Part shown: one piece after another, positions 52,423-62,337 of the stretch | How positions within the stretch are numbered: position 1 is the first letter of the stretch | Layout: every line of letters begins with the position of its first letter | NCBI GenBank assembly: GCA_947846985.1 | Contig: CANTUZ010000005.1 | Coordinates: 3,286,001 to 3,350,000, forward strand | Length of the DNA stretch: 64,000 nt | Direction of reading: 5' to 3' | Source of the DNA: Fratercula arctica | Taxonomy: Eukaryota > Chordata > Aves > Charadriiformes > Alcidae | Program-made: the position numbers and the translations under genes | Notes under the pieces: model-generated | Seen by the model: only the letters and a program-made list of their open reading frames with translations | What the model was told of the DNA's origin: nothing | Database searches by the model: none

Positions 52423-52642
52423 GATAAAAATCTTGAACATGCCTCGTAGCCCAACATCAAGTGAAGATGAAATGGCACAAAGCTTTTCCGACTATTCTGT
52501 TGAATCGGAATCAGACAGCTCCAAAGAAGAAACTATTTATGACACAATTAGAGCAACCGCAGAAAAGCCAAGCAGTAGAATGGAAGACAGTCAGAGCAAC
52601 ACATTAGTGATCCGAATTATAATACCCGATCTGCAGCAAACG
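52423..52642 (+). CDS. SHANK2: SHANK2 exon with start codon (5' UTR 52423-52438, CDS 52439-52642)
   Basis: This exon starts SHANK2, a postsynaptic density scaffold that links glutamate receptor complexes to the actin cytoskeleton and is also used at epithelial apical membranes. The acceptor AG is at 52421-52422. The ATG at 52439 has A at -3. Sixty-eight codons follow to a consensus donor (acg/gtaagg) at 52643, ending in phase 0. The product begins MPRSPTSSEDEM, then an acidic serine-rich stretch with SESDSSKEETIYDTIRATAEKP, then VIRIIIPDLQQT, the first strand of the SPN domain. This N-terminus distinguishes SHANK2 from SHANK1 (MTHSPATSEDEE-like) and SHANK3 (much shorter leader); the comparison rests on recalled family sequences. 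Arg59 aligns with SHANK3 Arg12, a residue implicated in Rap/Ras binding. Only 16 nt of 5' UTR lie here and they contain no in-frame stop, so at least one upstream exon must exist. Reading through the donor meets a stop at 52687, so intron retention would truncate the protein. Confidence 0.95.
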
Positions 52643-55600
52643 GTAAGGGGTATTGCATTACAATTAAAAAAAAAATTAAATTATTAGCTGTGCCAGCTTC
52701 AATCTGCAGTACATCTGTTCTATTTTATGACAGTTTTTTAACAAATTACAGGCAAAATTTATGTCCTGTTTTCTTTTAATGTCTAAATTTTTTCCCCAAT
52801 GGTATGTCTGACTGATTGCCTAAACTAAAGGCACCGTCCCATCCAAGAGAGCGCGTTTAGTATGTTAACTTGATGAAAGCTGTGATCGTAAAGCAAAAAC
52901 CTGTCTGATCTGCATTCGGAGGTGTTTTGGTGCAAGAAAGAGAATTAGGCATCTAAAATCTCATCAGAAGATGAAGGTTGAACCCCAAAATCACATTATC
53001 TCTACCAAAGACACATACATATATAACCTCATTCTCTTCTTTAGTTTCTCTTTTCGTGAGATAGTTTGTGATGGACACTAGAGTGGGGTCTAGCAGGAGG
53101 TCATCAAATTCTCTCTCTTTACCGTATTAGTTGCCTTTCTCTCTCATCCTCCCGTGAAAAGATATCCTTGTTAGACAGCTGGTGGGTTTTAGAGCATAAA
53201 AATCAGGAAAGAGAAGCTCAAATAAATCTTTCGTTCCTCCTTTGCTGCTATGCCTTTACTACATGGTGGTATTTCTCAGACTTGCACCCAGAGAAATCAA
53301 CACACTCTGTTTGGAGGAAGAATAAAACGTGACATCGTACTGTTCCACAGTTTTCACAATGACATGAAATCACTATTTTATTCTCTTCCACCTCCTGACC
53401 ACTTGTACTGGAAATGTATCACAGAGGGTAAAATGAACCTTTTCTGATTTTTCTAGAGGAGTCATTTGCAAGGTAACTTCTGGACTTGTGGCTGTCTCTC
53501 ACATCCCTAAATCTGTTGGATGAAAATAGAGGCTTTTCAACAAAAGGTTTAATCGCTCGTGTCTTACAGAGAGAATTGGACAGACATTTGTTAAAAAATG
53601 CCTGATTAACTGAGTAAATGAGGGAAAAAAAGTTGCTTTTTTTTTTTTTTTAATTAAAAAAGATATCTTGACTGTTCCTTACGTATTAGAAATCTACAGT
53701 CCAAATTCCTTGCTCTTTCTCACAAGGAACTACGAAGTTGTATTTCTTTTATGGTTGAATGTGTAACATTCAACGTCTGCAGTGTTACAGGCATCAAGTA
53801 GGAAAAGTTTGCTGTTGTAACTTTGTAAGTACAAGAATCCCTGTCCTCCACAAGTGCTATGACAGGAATAACAATCTTATCCCGGAGAAGGTCTTGGGAG
53901 TTACTTACTGATTCTCTCTAGAACCTCAACCTGTCCAAGTTTGTGATTAATTGTCTAAATTACCCTGGGCCTCCCTGAATGCTATTGTCGGGTTTTTCAA
54001 TTGATGGTAGGCATCAGACTTTTTTCATTTCAAAGATGATTATAAAAACACCGTCTTTTTATGGATGTGTGCTGCATACATCACTCCATACTGACATTTA
54101 AGATCTACATCGTACTGTGCTGCCATTGAAGATCTATCTCAGATGAAATTATTCCTTTCTTTTTAATTAAGTTCATTTTCAGAATGATAGAGATGGCCTG
54201 TCTACAGGCTGACAGGGAAGAGCTGTTTTGACAGTGTGGCCTCAGGTGTGGTTGTAGATCTCTTTTCTTAAAGCCCAGTCTACACACAGTGCTGCAGAAA
54301 CCCAGAGAAACCTATGGTGGAGTTGGGAGCATTCTCTCTTAAATTCTTGTACTTAAAAAAAAAAATCTTTTAAATGAGGATTTCTGCTGAAATTACAGTA
54401 CCATTAGTTTATATGGTGTGAGATTAACCTCTCTGAAGAGGAAGTGGTGTGGGAGCCGAGCTGGAGAGGAGGGTCCTCAGCGGGCAGGGCAGGACTGAGG
54501 CTGCTGTGAGCCACACATGGGATTTTGATTGAATCCTGGCTGAAGCAGCCATCACCTTGGGTCTTTCATTTCAGTGTTGATTAAAATACTGAAATGCGCT
54601 GTTGTACATCTTAAATTTTAAAGGATTTTGCCTGTAGTGAAGTCCCCTGTCAAGACAAACTCTGACTGGACATGGTTAGGGTTTTATTGATGATCGTACC
54701 ATCATCATCTTTGATGCTGTTCAGTGCTCAATGAATACATCCAATAAAATGGAAAGATTAGCTTTACTTGCTAGCTTTGCTCTGCTGTTAAAAATGGAGA
54801 GATGTTAGCCTCCTGAAGCCCTCTTATTTCATGACTTTTTTTTAGACCAATAATAAGATATTTATTGACACTATTGAAACAATTTTTTTTAAAAAAAACT
54901 CATTTTGTGCAGGAAATGAAATAAATGGAAAAGTATTTTTTGGTTTTGTGTTTCATTTGTTCATTTATATTGCTTTACTTTTTGCACTTTCCTTCCTTTT
55001 CAATAAACTCTTAATGAAAAGTAACTCAATGGTTTTAACCAGTTCTATAGCAGATGGTCTATTTCTGATTTAATTTATCAGCCCACAAGCTCTCGTACAG
55101 AAAAGTGAAATCTGGATTTAGGTTTGCAAACAGGAAGACTGATAGCTTACATGTAGCATAGCAAAGATTGGAGAAGATCGTATTTCATGAGCTGTGTTGT
55201 AGCTACCAGCCAAATCCAACATACACCCCGTTTGCTGTATAATTATAATTAATTTAACATAAGAGGTGTTTAAAATTAGTCTGTTTAATCAAAGGAGCAC
55301 GAAATGACATCATTTAGTTTTATGTTTTTAATTTTTATTGCTTTTTAGAAAGTATGATCAAGAATATATTTGCTTAAAAGAAGGCAATTTTAGGGTTTTA
55401 GATAAAACTGAGCCCACTGGGAAGCTTTAAACCCCAAGTTAAACTCACTAGGAATAAAAGTTTGCTCATCTGCAGTGACTGTGGTGTAAATCACCTTTAT
55501 TTCATTGCATGTATGAGATAAGCAGCAGGCATCTTAAGTAGGATGTGCTGCTAGAGAAAACTTTATTAATTATCACCCATTGCAGAAAATGTTGCCCTTT

Positions 55601-55721
55601 TATTCTCATTTCAGAATGTAAAGAGAACATAAACCTTGACAAGTTCATATGAAGCTCTTATGAAGACTTACTTTTCGGTTCTTATATAAATTCTTTTTTG
55701 TCTCTTTTTCAGTTCAGATGA

Positions 55722-56182
55722 TAATCATAGAATCACAGAACAGTTTGGGCTGGAAGGAACCTTAACTAACTCATCCAGTTCCACCCCCCTGCCCTGGGCC
55801 GGGACACCTCCCACCAGACCAGGTTGCTCCAAGCCCCGTCCAGCCTGGCCTTGAACCCCTCCAGGGATGGGGCAGCCACAGCTTCTCTGGGCAACCTGGA
55901 CCAGGGGCTCACCCCCCTCACAGCCAAGAATTTCTTCCTGATACCTCATCTAAATCTACTCTCTTCCAGTTTGAAACCCTTTCCCCTCGTCCCATGGCTC
56001 CCCTCCCTGATCCAGAGTCCCTCCCCAGCTTTCCTGTAGGCCCCTTTCAGATACTGGCAGGGGCTGGAAGGTCTCCCCGGAGCCTTCTCTTCTCCAGGCT
56101 GAACCCCCCCAGCTCTCTCAGCCTGTCCCCACAGCAGAGGGGCTCCAGCCCTCCCAGCATCTCCGGGGCCTCCTCTGGACCC
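55722..56182 (-). mobile_element. CR1 LINE fragment in SHANK2 intron, minus strand
   Basis: Reverse-strand CR1: atcatagaatcacagaacag, then gccgggacacctcccaccag, ccttgaacccctccagggat, gcttctctgggcaacctgga, and the segment ending catctccggggcctcctctg. 5'-truncated at about 56182. Close to the 61.2-kb copy in inverted orientation within the same intron. Confidence 0.95.
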
Positions 56183-56814
56183 AGTGTATTGAAACAATGC
56201 TTTGTACAAAGAGTAATTTCTTATTGCTTTTGTGCATCATCTGTATTCAGCTGTCATCCTTAGCACAGGAGGGTGGAGAATATTTAACTGAGTGACCGAA
56301 AGATTAAAATGAGCTCAGTAAAAATACTGAAGGAATGGAGAGCATAGAAAACCCTCTGTATTCACAAAGGTGTGCATAGGAGAGTGGGTAGAAAAACTAT
56401 ATTATCTGGCATTTAATTTCCTGATTTAATGAGCCAGGAGGCTCAGCTTTAATAGATTCTTTATGGAGGCAGGACACAGGTGTAATCTCTTTTGACCAGA
56501 AGCTTATTTGCAGTGCATCCAGCCCAGAGGACTCTGGCTTGATGATGACCCCTACTACTTGCTATTGAGGTGGAAATGGCAGTACCTGTCTGGTTCCTCC
56601 TCTCTTTGCTATAGTGGTGCAGGATTTTGTGGCAGCTTGGGCAATATTCAATTGTGTTTGCCCTTAATGTGAGGATGCTTCATCCCTGGGGTAGCAAAGA
56701 TCAGTGTCATGTTGTCAGTGGCACTGCTTGATGACAGATCTGCATCTTTCCTCCTTGGTAAGTGAAGTTGCAGCAGTCAACAGCCCCCAGCAGTTTGACG
56801 CCCAAGGCGGCTCC

Positions 56815-57402
56815 CTACCTTGTGCCTAAAGGTGTCGAATGTCTTTTGGACACGTAAAACTGGTGAGCTGATGTGTTTGCTCTTTCCTCTGTGATGCCTG
56901 GCATAACTGACCCCTCCCTGGGCCTTTTGGGTTTGAATCCAGGATAAGTCTTCTTGTATCCCTTTCCTTTCTCAGCCCATGGAGGAACATCACAAGTGAT
57001 TCTGCCTATGACTGGAAGGAGTCTGGTTCTTCTCCAGTAGCTGTCATCAAGAAAATCTCCTTTGCATGATATTCTGACAGTGAGGTCCAACCTTTTGTGC
57101 TTAGAATAGCTCTTTTTCCCAGACTTGAAGATTGGATCTGTCAGCCAGATTTGAGGAATGTTTAAGGAATTCCTTGTTTTAAGGAATGTTTTCATTATTT
57201 TATTATCAACGCGTGGTGGTTGTTCAGCTTTTTTGTTTTGTCCTCTAGTTATGCGCTCCCTCTGGGTTATGTTTAAAATCAAAATGCTCAGATTCATATG
57301 TTTTATTAAATTCTGAAGCTGAGATGGGATTGGGTCTGCTGAAGACTTCTTTGAAGTGCTTTCTGCCCATCTGTTCTGCTGCTCAGCTTCAGCAATGAGC
57401 AT
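56815..57402 (-). other. Unassigned 195-codon ORF antisense in SHANK2 intron
   Basis: The longest ORF in the window outside GC-rich and CR1 sequence. It reads MLIAEAEQQNRWAESTSKKS at the start and ends HQFYVSKRHSTPLGTR. The product is basic and lysine/arginine-rich, with no signal peptide, membrane segment or domain I recognise. A central segment reads IPQIWLTDPIFKSGKK. The ATG context is weak (T at -3). It may be a chance ORF, a decayed transposon or retrogene fragment, or part of an antisense transcript; no poly-A signature or target duplication was identified. Coding status is not supported beyond length. Confidence 0.2.
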
Positions 57403-60400
57403 TTACTAACTCTTCCCTCCCCTGTTTTTTTCTATATTGAACTTTTCATGCAAAATGTTGTTTGGTAAGTGGCAGTTTGGTAAAGTAACAGCTTAAGTTG
57501 TAGCTACTTTTTGGTTTTCTGCTTCTGTATTTCTTTTTATACTTTTGTGTCTTTTTTTACTTTTTCTAGTGTTTATTGACCTTCAGGATTAAGAATCTTT
57601 TAGTGCTTTTCTTTCTTAAAACACTTGTTTAGGTTGTGCAATTTTTATCTTACAAAGGTAGGAACCCAGTTGTCACAACTGGAGCTTGAGTCACTTTTTT
57701 TGCTTAAATTGTCTCCGTTTTCACTTGTTTCCAGTCTGTACTGACACCTTCTGCCTCAGATCTATTCCGGGTTTATCCTTTGCAACTACTCACAAGTATT
57801 CTTCGGTATCCCGTTCTGTGACTGATTCTTCATTGCCACTTTCTGTTGATCTTCCTGCTTTTTGTCTTCAGTTTGACAATGGAAACATTGTGGGTGCTGC
57901 TGTTCTTATGCCCTTGATCTGGACAGGGGATCTGACTTCCTCATGACGGTGTGGCCAGACTGGTTTTTTTGACCTTTCATCTCATGAAGTGTGTGTTTTC
58001 TGAATGCATTTTGATGAAGGAAAGCAGTGCCTCCAAGAATTAAGGTGAACACCGAGCGCAAATCAAAATGAGCGACTTGCTGTATTTTTTTATGATACCC
58101 GAATTTCATTTGCATTTTCTACTTTTTGGTTGTCACATGTTTAATATTGCCGTCTTCTATCGAAAGGAATAACTTGTATTTTGATATTCTGACAATCACA
58201 CTTTGGAGGCAGCTGTACAAACCGTTTGTCGTGGTTCCTCTGTTGTAGCGCAGCTCTCTGTGATTGACAGCTTCGTGAGTCTGATGAAAAAGATGTGTTG
58301 GTTGATAAAAATTTTGAACGGATAAACGTTATTCCTCAGAGATTCTGTATCATGAACATTATTCCCATTGAATTCATATCTTCCCTTTAGCTGGAATGGG
58401 TGAGCTATATTTTTCCCTTGCTTCTAGTTAGTGACTTTCACCAGTGTGCAGGAATGCAAGATAACAATTGACCATGTCTCTCATGATGCAAAGAGCTTTA
58501 ATATCAAAAACATGGGTCTTACATTTCAGCAACCGATGTTGACATGCTGTCTTGCTGCTAGACTTGAATTTTGAGTGGCCTAGTGTCGTTTTGACAGTGA
58601 TGGTTTTGAGCCACTCAGGCCTTCTGTTTTGGTTCTTATTTGAAAGAACTGTTGCAGTTTTTATAGTGTATGTAGCCAGCCTTCAAGACAAACTATCGCA
58701 TTTTGTCTGGTCTTGGGATGCAACAAAAAGGGTGGAAAGAACAGATCCCACATCTGTCAGTGCAAAATATCTTTATGTTTCATATGTGTTTCTGTAGTTC
58801 TTTGCCACTAAAGTATCCCTATTTTTTTTTTTTTTTTTTTTATTTCATAATAAGTCATTGAAGATTAGATAAAGTTGTCCAGCTTTTTTGACTCAACTAC
58901 TGTCTCATTTCCTTGTGGTCACCGGACCATGTGCATCTAATGAATTCTCACTTATTTCGTGACTAAAGCAGTCTGTGTGTAGATTCTGCTGCGATTCAGC
59001 CGATGTTTTCAAGTGTGGCAGTAGGTGATGACTCGTCTGCATGACAGAGATGATGACTGTGGTGGTCTCTGTTCTGGGAGGGCTGCTGAGGGACGGAGAA
59101 GTGGTCCAGGGGAGGTATTCCGGGGCAGGCTGATCTAAAACACACCCTATGCAGCATTTGAGTGGTCCTTCTTATCCTCTTGTTCAGCAGCTGCCTCTGA
59201 GAGAGTGGGAACAACCTCCATCTTTATCCTGCCTGGCTTCATGGGAAGCATAAATACACTTTTCTCACTAGTTTCACTTATCCGAGTCTGAGGAATTTTG
59301 GTAGGAACCAGTTGTTCATTTATTGGTTTGCTTTTTACATCATTGATCTTAATTCACTAGAAATTACTAATGGGATCAACATTTATTAAAGTAAGCACAT
59401 TTTTGTTTCTTGTGTATCCCTAGAAAAGCAAGGGCTGTGAATAAATTAGGTTTTGAAATTACTAGTTTTAAAGTGTTTCCGTATTTATTCTGCCATTGGG
59501 GACTCTATAAAATATTGTAGCTAATGTGGTAGAAATATAATAGTGCTATAGTTATTGGATAACTCATTTTAAAAAAGCCTTTGAGCTGCAGCACAAAAGG
59601 AATCCCTCACTGCTGTTTCAGTCCAGTGAAGGTGGTTAAACTTACGTCCCGTCCTCATGCATTAGACGAACGTGCCAATGACAGACCTATGGACAGCAAA
59701 CTGTCCAATTTCAGAAGATAAATATTGTGCGTTTCTGCAACGTGTATAAACACCATAGAAAGATTTATTTTCCATAGAAATATATTCTGAGGAAATTGGA
59801 AATTATTTATAATTTTGCCAATACAGCAAATCTTCGACAATTAGAAATACACACGGTTATCTGCAATATTTGCATGCAATCAAGGACAGATACAACGCAA
59901 GAATAAACCAAGCAAAATTGAAAATGTTGAATTCTCAAGGTGCATTAAAAGAACCAGATTTAGTTGAACTGTGATCAGAAGTTAGTGTTTTGTATTGTTA
60001 AAATCAAAGCAGTGTCATAAAAGTCGAAAAATAATTTCTTTCATGTAACATTTTCATGTAAGAAAGACTTTCCTGGAAAAAAATACATGTAATTTCAAAA
60101 TTATCTTTGCTTCTTCCCATTTTAGTAGCATTTCTTATACTCTTTCAGGACGTGTGGATAATGACAAGTCACTGCATGTTGATGCAGTGGAGAAGTTAAG
60201 CTTATAACGTACATTGTAACTGACAATTTTTAGAGTTGCTGAAAACTGCAGATGTTTGAATCTGAACTTTGTATTGAAGTTTGAATCCATGTGAGAGTCA
60301 TGGGGCAAGTGAGGTGCAGAGCTGAGGGAACACAGGGATGTAAAACAGGTTGCCCTTGCTGCTAAGTCAGTACCTTAACTCCTGGGCTGTTCGGGAATGA

Positions 60401-61171
60401 AAATGGTGTTTATAATGTTCTTTGGCTCCCACTCTCCTTCCCTCCACCATTTAAAAGCCCCCAGCTTTTCAAAAACACCTTGATATGTAAAATACGTAAG
60501 GGGAACGAAACCTGCTTCCTAGACAACTTTATTTGTGACAAAATCTAATATGTCATTTGTTTACATTTTTATATTTTAGACTGTAAAGGATTAAAGCTAT
60601 CTGTTATTTCCTAGGCCAAAGCATCACCGGAGCACAGTGCAATGAAAGTTTTATCTCTCTTCCCTTACATGCCCAAAAATGTCTTAACATCAGGACTTGA
60701 GCCATATCTGAAAAAGTGCAGTTTGTGCAGGAACTGATGGAAGACAAACCAAGTGCTAATTTTTAATCATTCATGCCCAGGCGCAGTGCTGTTCTTCCTT
60801 GGGCAAACCCCTGTGAGATGCTATCACGACAACTTCAGTGGCACTGCTGGTCAGCCACGATAAATAGAGGACATCTTAGTATCAGTGTCTATTGATAGTC
60901 CTCATATCTGGGGATTAATTCACAGAAACGGAGCCAAACTCCTCAACTTCAGTATGTCGTGATAGTCAAAACCAGCCGGTCGTCTCTGCTCTGATAAAGT
61001 GTATATATATATATGGAGGACTGGTTGACTGTAGTGTTTGCTTAGTTAAAAACAGTTGGAAATTGAAAGTCCTTCATGTCCTGGTTGTAATTTTTATTGT
61101 TGAAAATATTTGCCACATAATATTGGAATAGTCCAGAAGACACTTTGAACGTATGAAATATTGTGACTTTG

Positions 61172-61446
61172 GACAGGACAAGGGGTAATGGTTTTAAACT
61201 GAAAGAGGGGAGATTTAGATGAGATCTGAGGAAGAAATTCTTTACTGTGAGAGTGGTGAGCCCCTGGCCCAGGTTGCCCAGAGAAGCTGTGGCTGCCCCA
61301 TCCCTGGAGGGGTTCAAGGCCAGGTTGGACGGGGCTTGGAGCAACCTGGGCTGGTGGGAGGTGTCCCTGCCCAGGGCAGGGGGGTGGAAGTAGATGGTCT
61401 TTAAGGTCTCTTCCAACCCAAACCATTCTGTGATTCTATGATTCTG
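61172..61446 (+). mobile_element. CR1 LINE 3' fragment in SHANK2 intron, plus strand
   Basis: From ggacaggacaaggggtaatg through gaggaagaaattctttactg, cagagaagctgtggctgccc, ggacggggcttggagcaacc to the 3' end with two octamer repeats (ttctgtga ttctatga ttctg). It lies about 0.7 kb upstream of the second coding exon. Confidence 0.95.
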
Positions 61447-62133
61447 CCTTTGAATCTTCAGTTCAGATTCTCTTCAAATTCAGAAATGAAATACTGAAAT
61501 GGATTTGTTATTTGATTTGTGTATATGGGATCAGAGATTACTTTCAGATGTGTGCAGAGCTTGCCAGGATAAATACGTTTCATTCTAAAAGACAGACTCC
61601 AAGCATTTTCTTATGGATGGCCTCGAGACTTTAAAAAGATGCCAACAGATACTGCAGAAGCAGCTGTGGGTAAAGTTAAAGGAAACACTTTACACTTATA
61701 AGACATATGCATAAGACATCAGTCTTATTTTTACTTGTTCTTCTGTTCTTTTGTGAAATTGTTGTGGTTGAGACTGGGTTATCAGGGCAGCCTGGAGTCA
61801 AGTGGATGGTTAACATCTTGTAATATCCCTTTCACTTGGCTTTTTGAACAGTTTTGCCATGGAGCTGTTCTCTTTCTGAAGAAGAATATCATCTCTGATG
61901 TTTGTGGAAAGACTTGAGATCTGCTGTTTTTTCACAGTTCTTGTGCATTAGTTATTACAGAGGAATGTGTGTCTGAAATGTAACTCTGTTGATATATATT
62001 TTGTCATGGAATTTGAAGGTTTATTGTGTATGTGTATATATATTTATGACACTTGTAAATTTTAGAATGTATGATACTATTTAAATGCTTTTTTCATTAA
62101 TTAGATTTTTTTTTTAATAATTTCTCATTGCAG

Positions 62134-62337
62134 AAATGCATTAGATTTAACCCAGAAGCTTCAGTGTGGGTTGCAAAGCAACGGATTTTGTGCACTTTGA
62201 ATCAGAGTTTGAAAGATGTCCTGAATTATGGACTCTTCCAGCCTGCAAGCAACGGTAGAGATGGGAAGTTTCTGGATGAGGAACGACTTCTTAGGGAATA
62301 CCCACAGCCAGTGAATAAAGGAGTTCCTTCACTTGAG
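62134..62337 (+). CDS. SHANK2: SHANK2 second coding exon (SPN domain)
   Basis: The exon follows a good acceptor (T-rich tract, cattgcag at 62126-62133) and is 204 nt, phase 0 at both ends, encoding residues 69-136. It starts KCIRFNPEASVWVAKQRIL, continues through LKDVLNYGLFQPASNGRDG and KFLDEERLLREYPQPV, and ends GVPSLE. This is the core of the SPN (Ras-association-like) domain; the next exon in the family begins with an FRYKKRVY-like linker to the ankyrin repeats. Lys69 is the first codon and aligns with SHANK3 Lys22, a Ras/Rap contact. Leu115 aligns with SHANK3 Leu68, a site of a reported disease substitution. The NYGLFQPASNGRDGKFLDEERLL block is nearly invariant in SHANK2, so the gene assignment is firm. 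The donor (gag/gtattt) departs from consensus at +4 to +6. Because the exon is a multiple of three, skipping it would keep the frame but remove most of the SPN domain. Confidence 0.95.

Larger units (their letters stand above)
52643..62133 (+). other. SHANK2: SHANK2 intron between the first two coding exons
   Basis: A 9,491-nt GT-AG intron in phase 0. It contains a minus-strand CR1 at 55722-56182, a plus-strand CR1 at 61172-61446, an antisense 195-codon ORF at 56815-57402, short poly-T and poly-A runs (for example 53637-53652, 58822-58841) and a TA dinucleotide run near 61003-61015. Elsewhere in the intron I see no exon-like or RNA-gene signal. Confidence 0.9.

Noticed and set aside
52382..52438. 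Upstream extension of the SHANK2 frame (MFVLFVLFLLCFGR)
   Set aside because: These codons translate the acceptor's T/G-rich tract, which is intronic; the exon begins at 52423.
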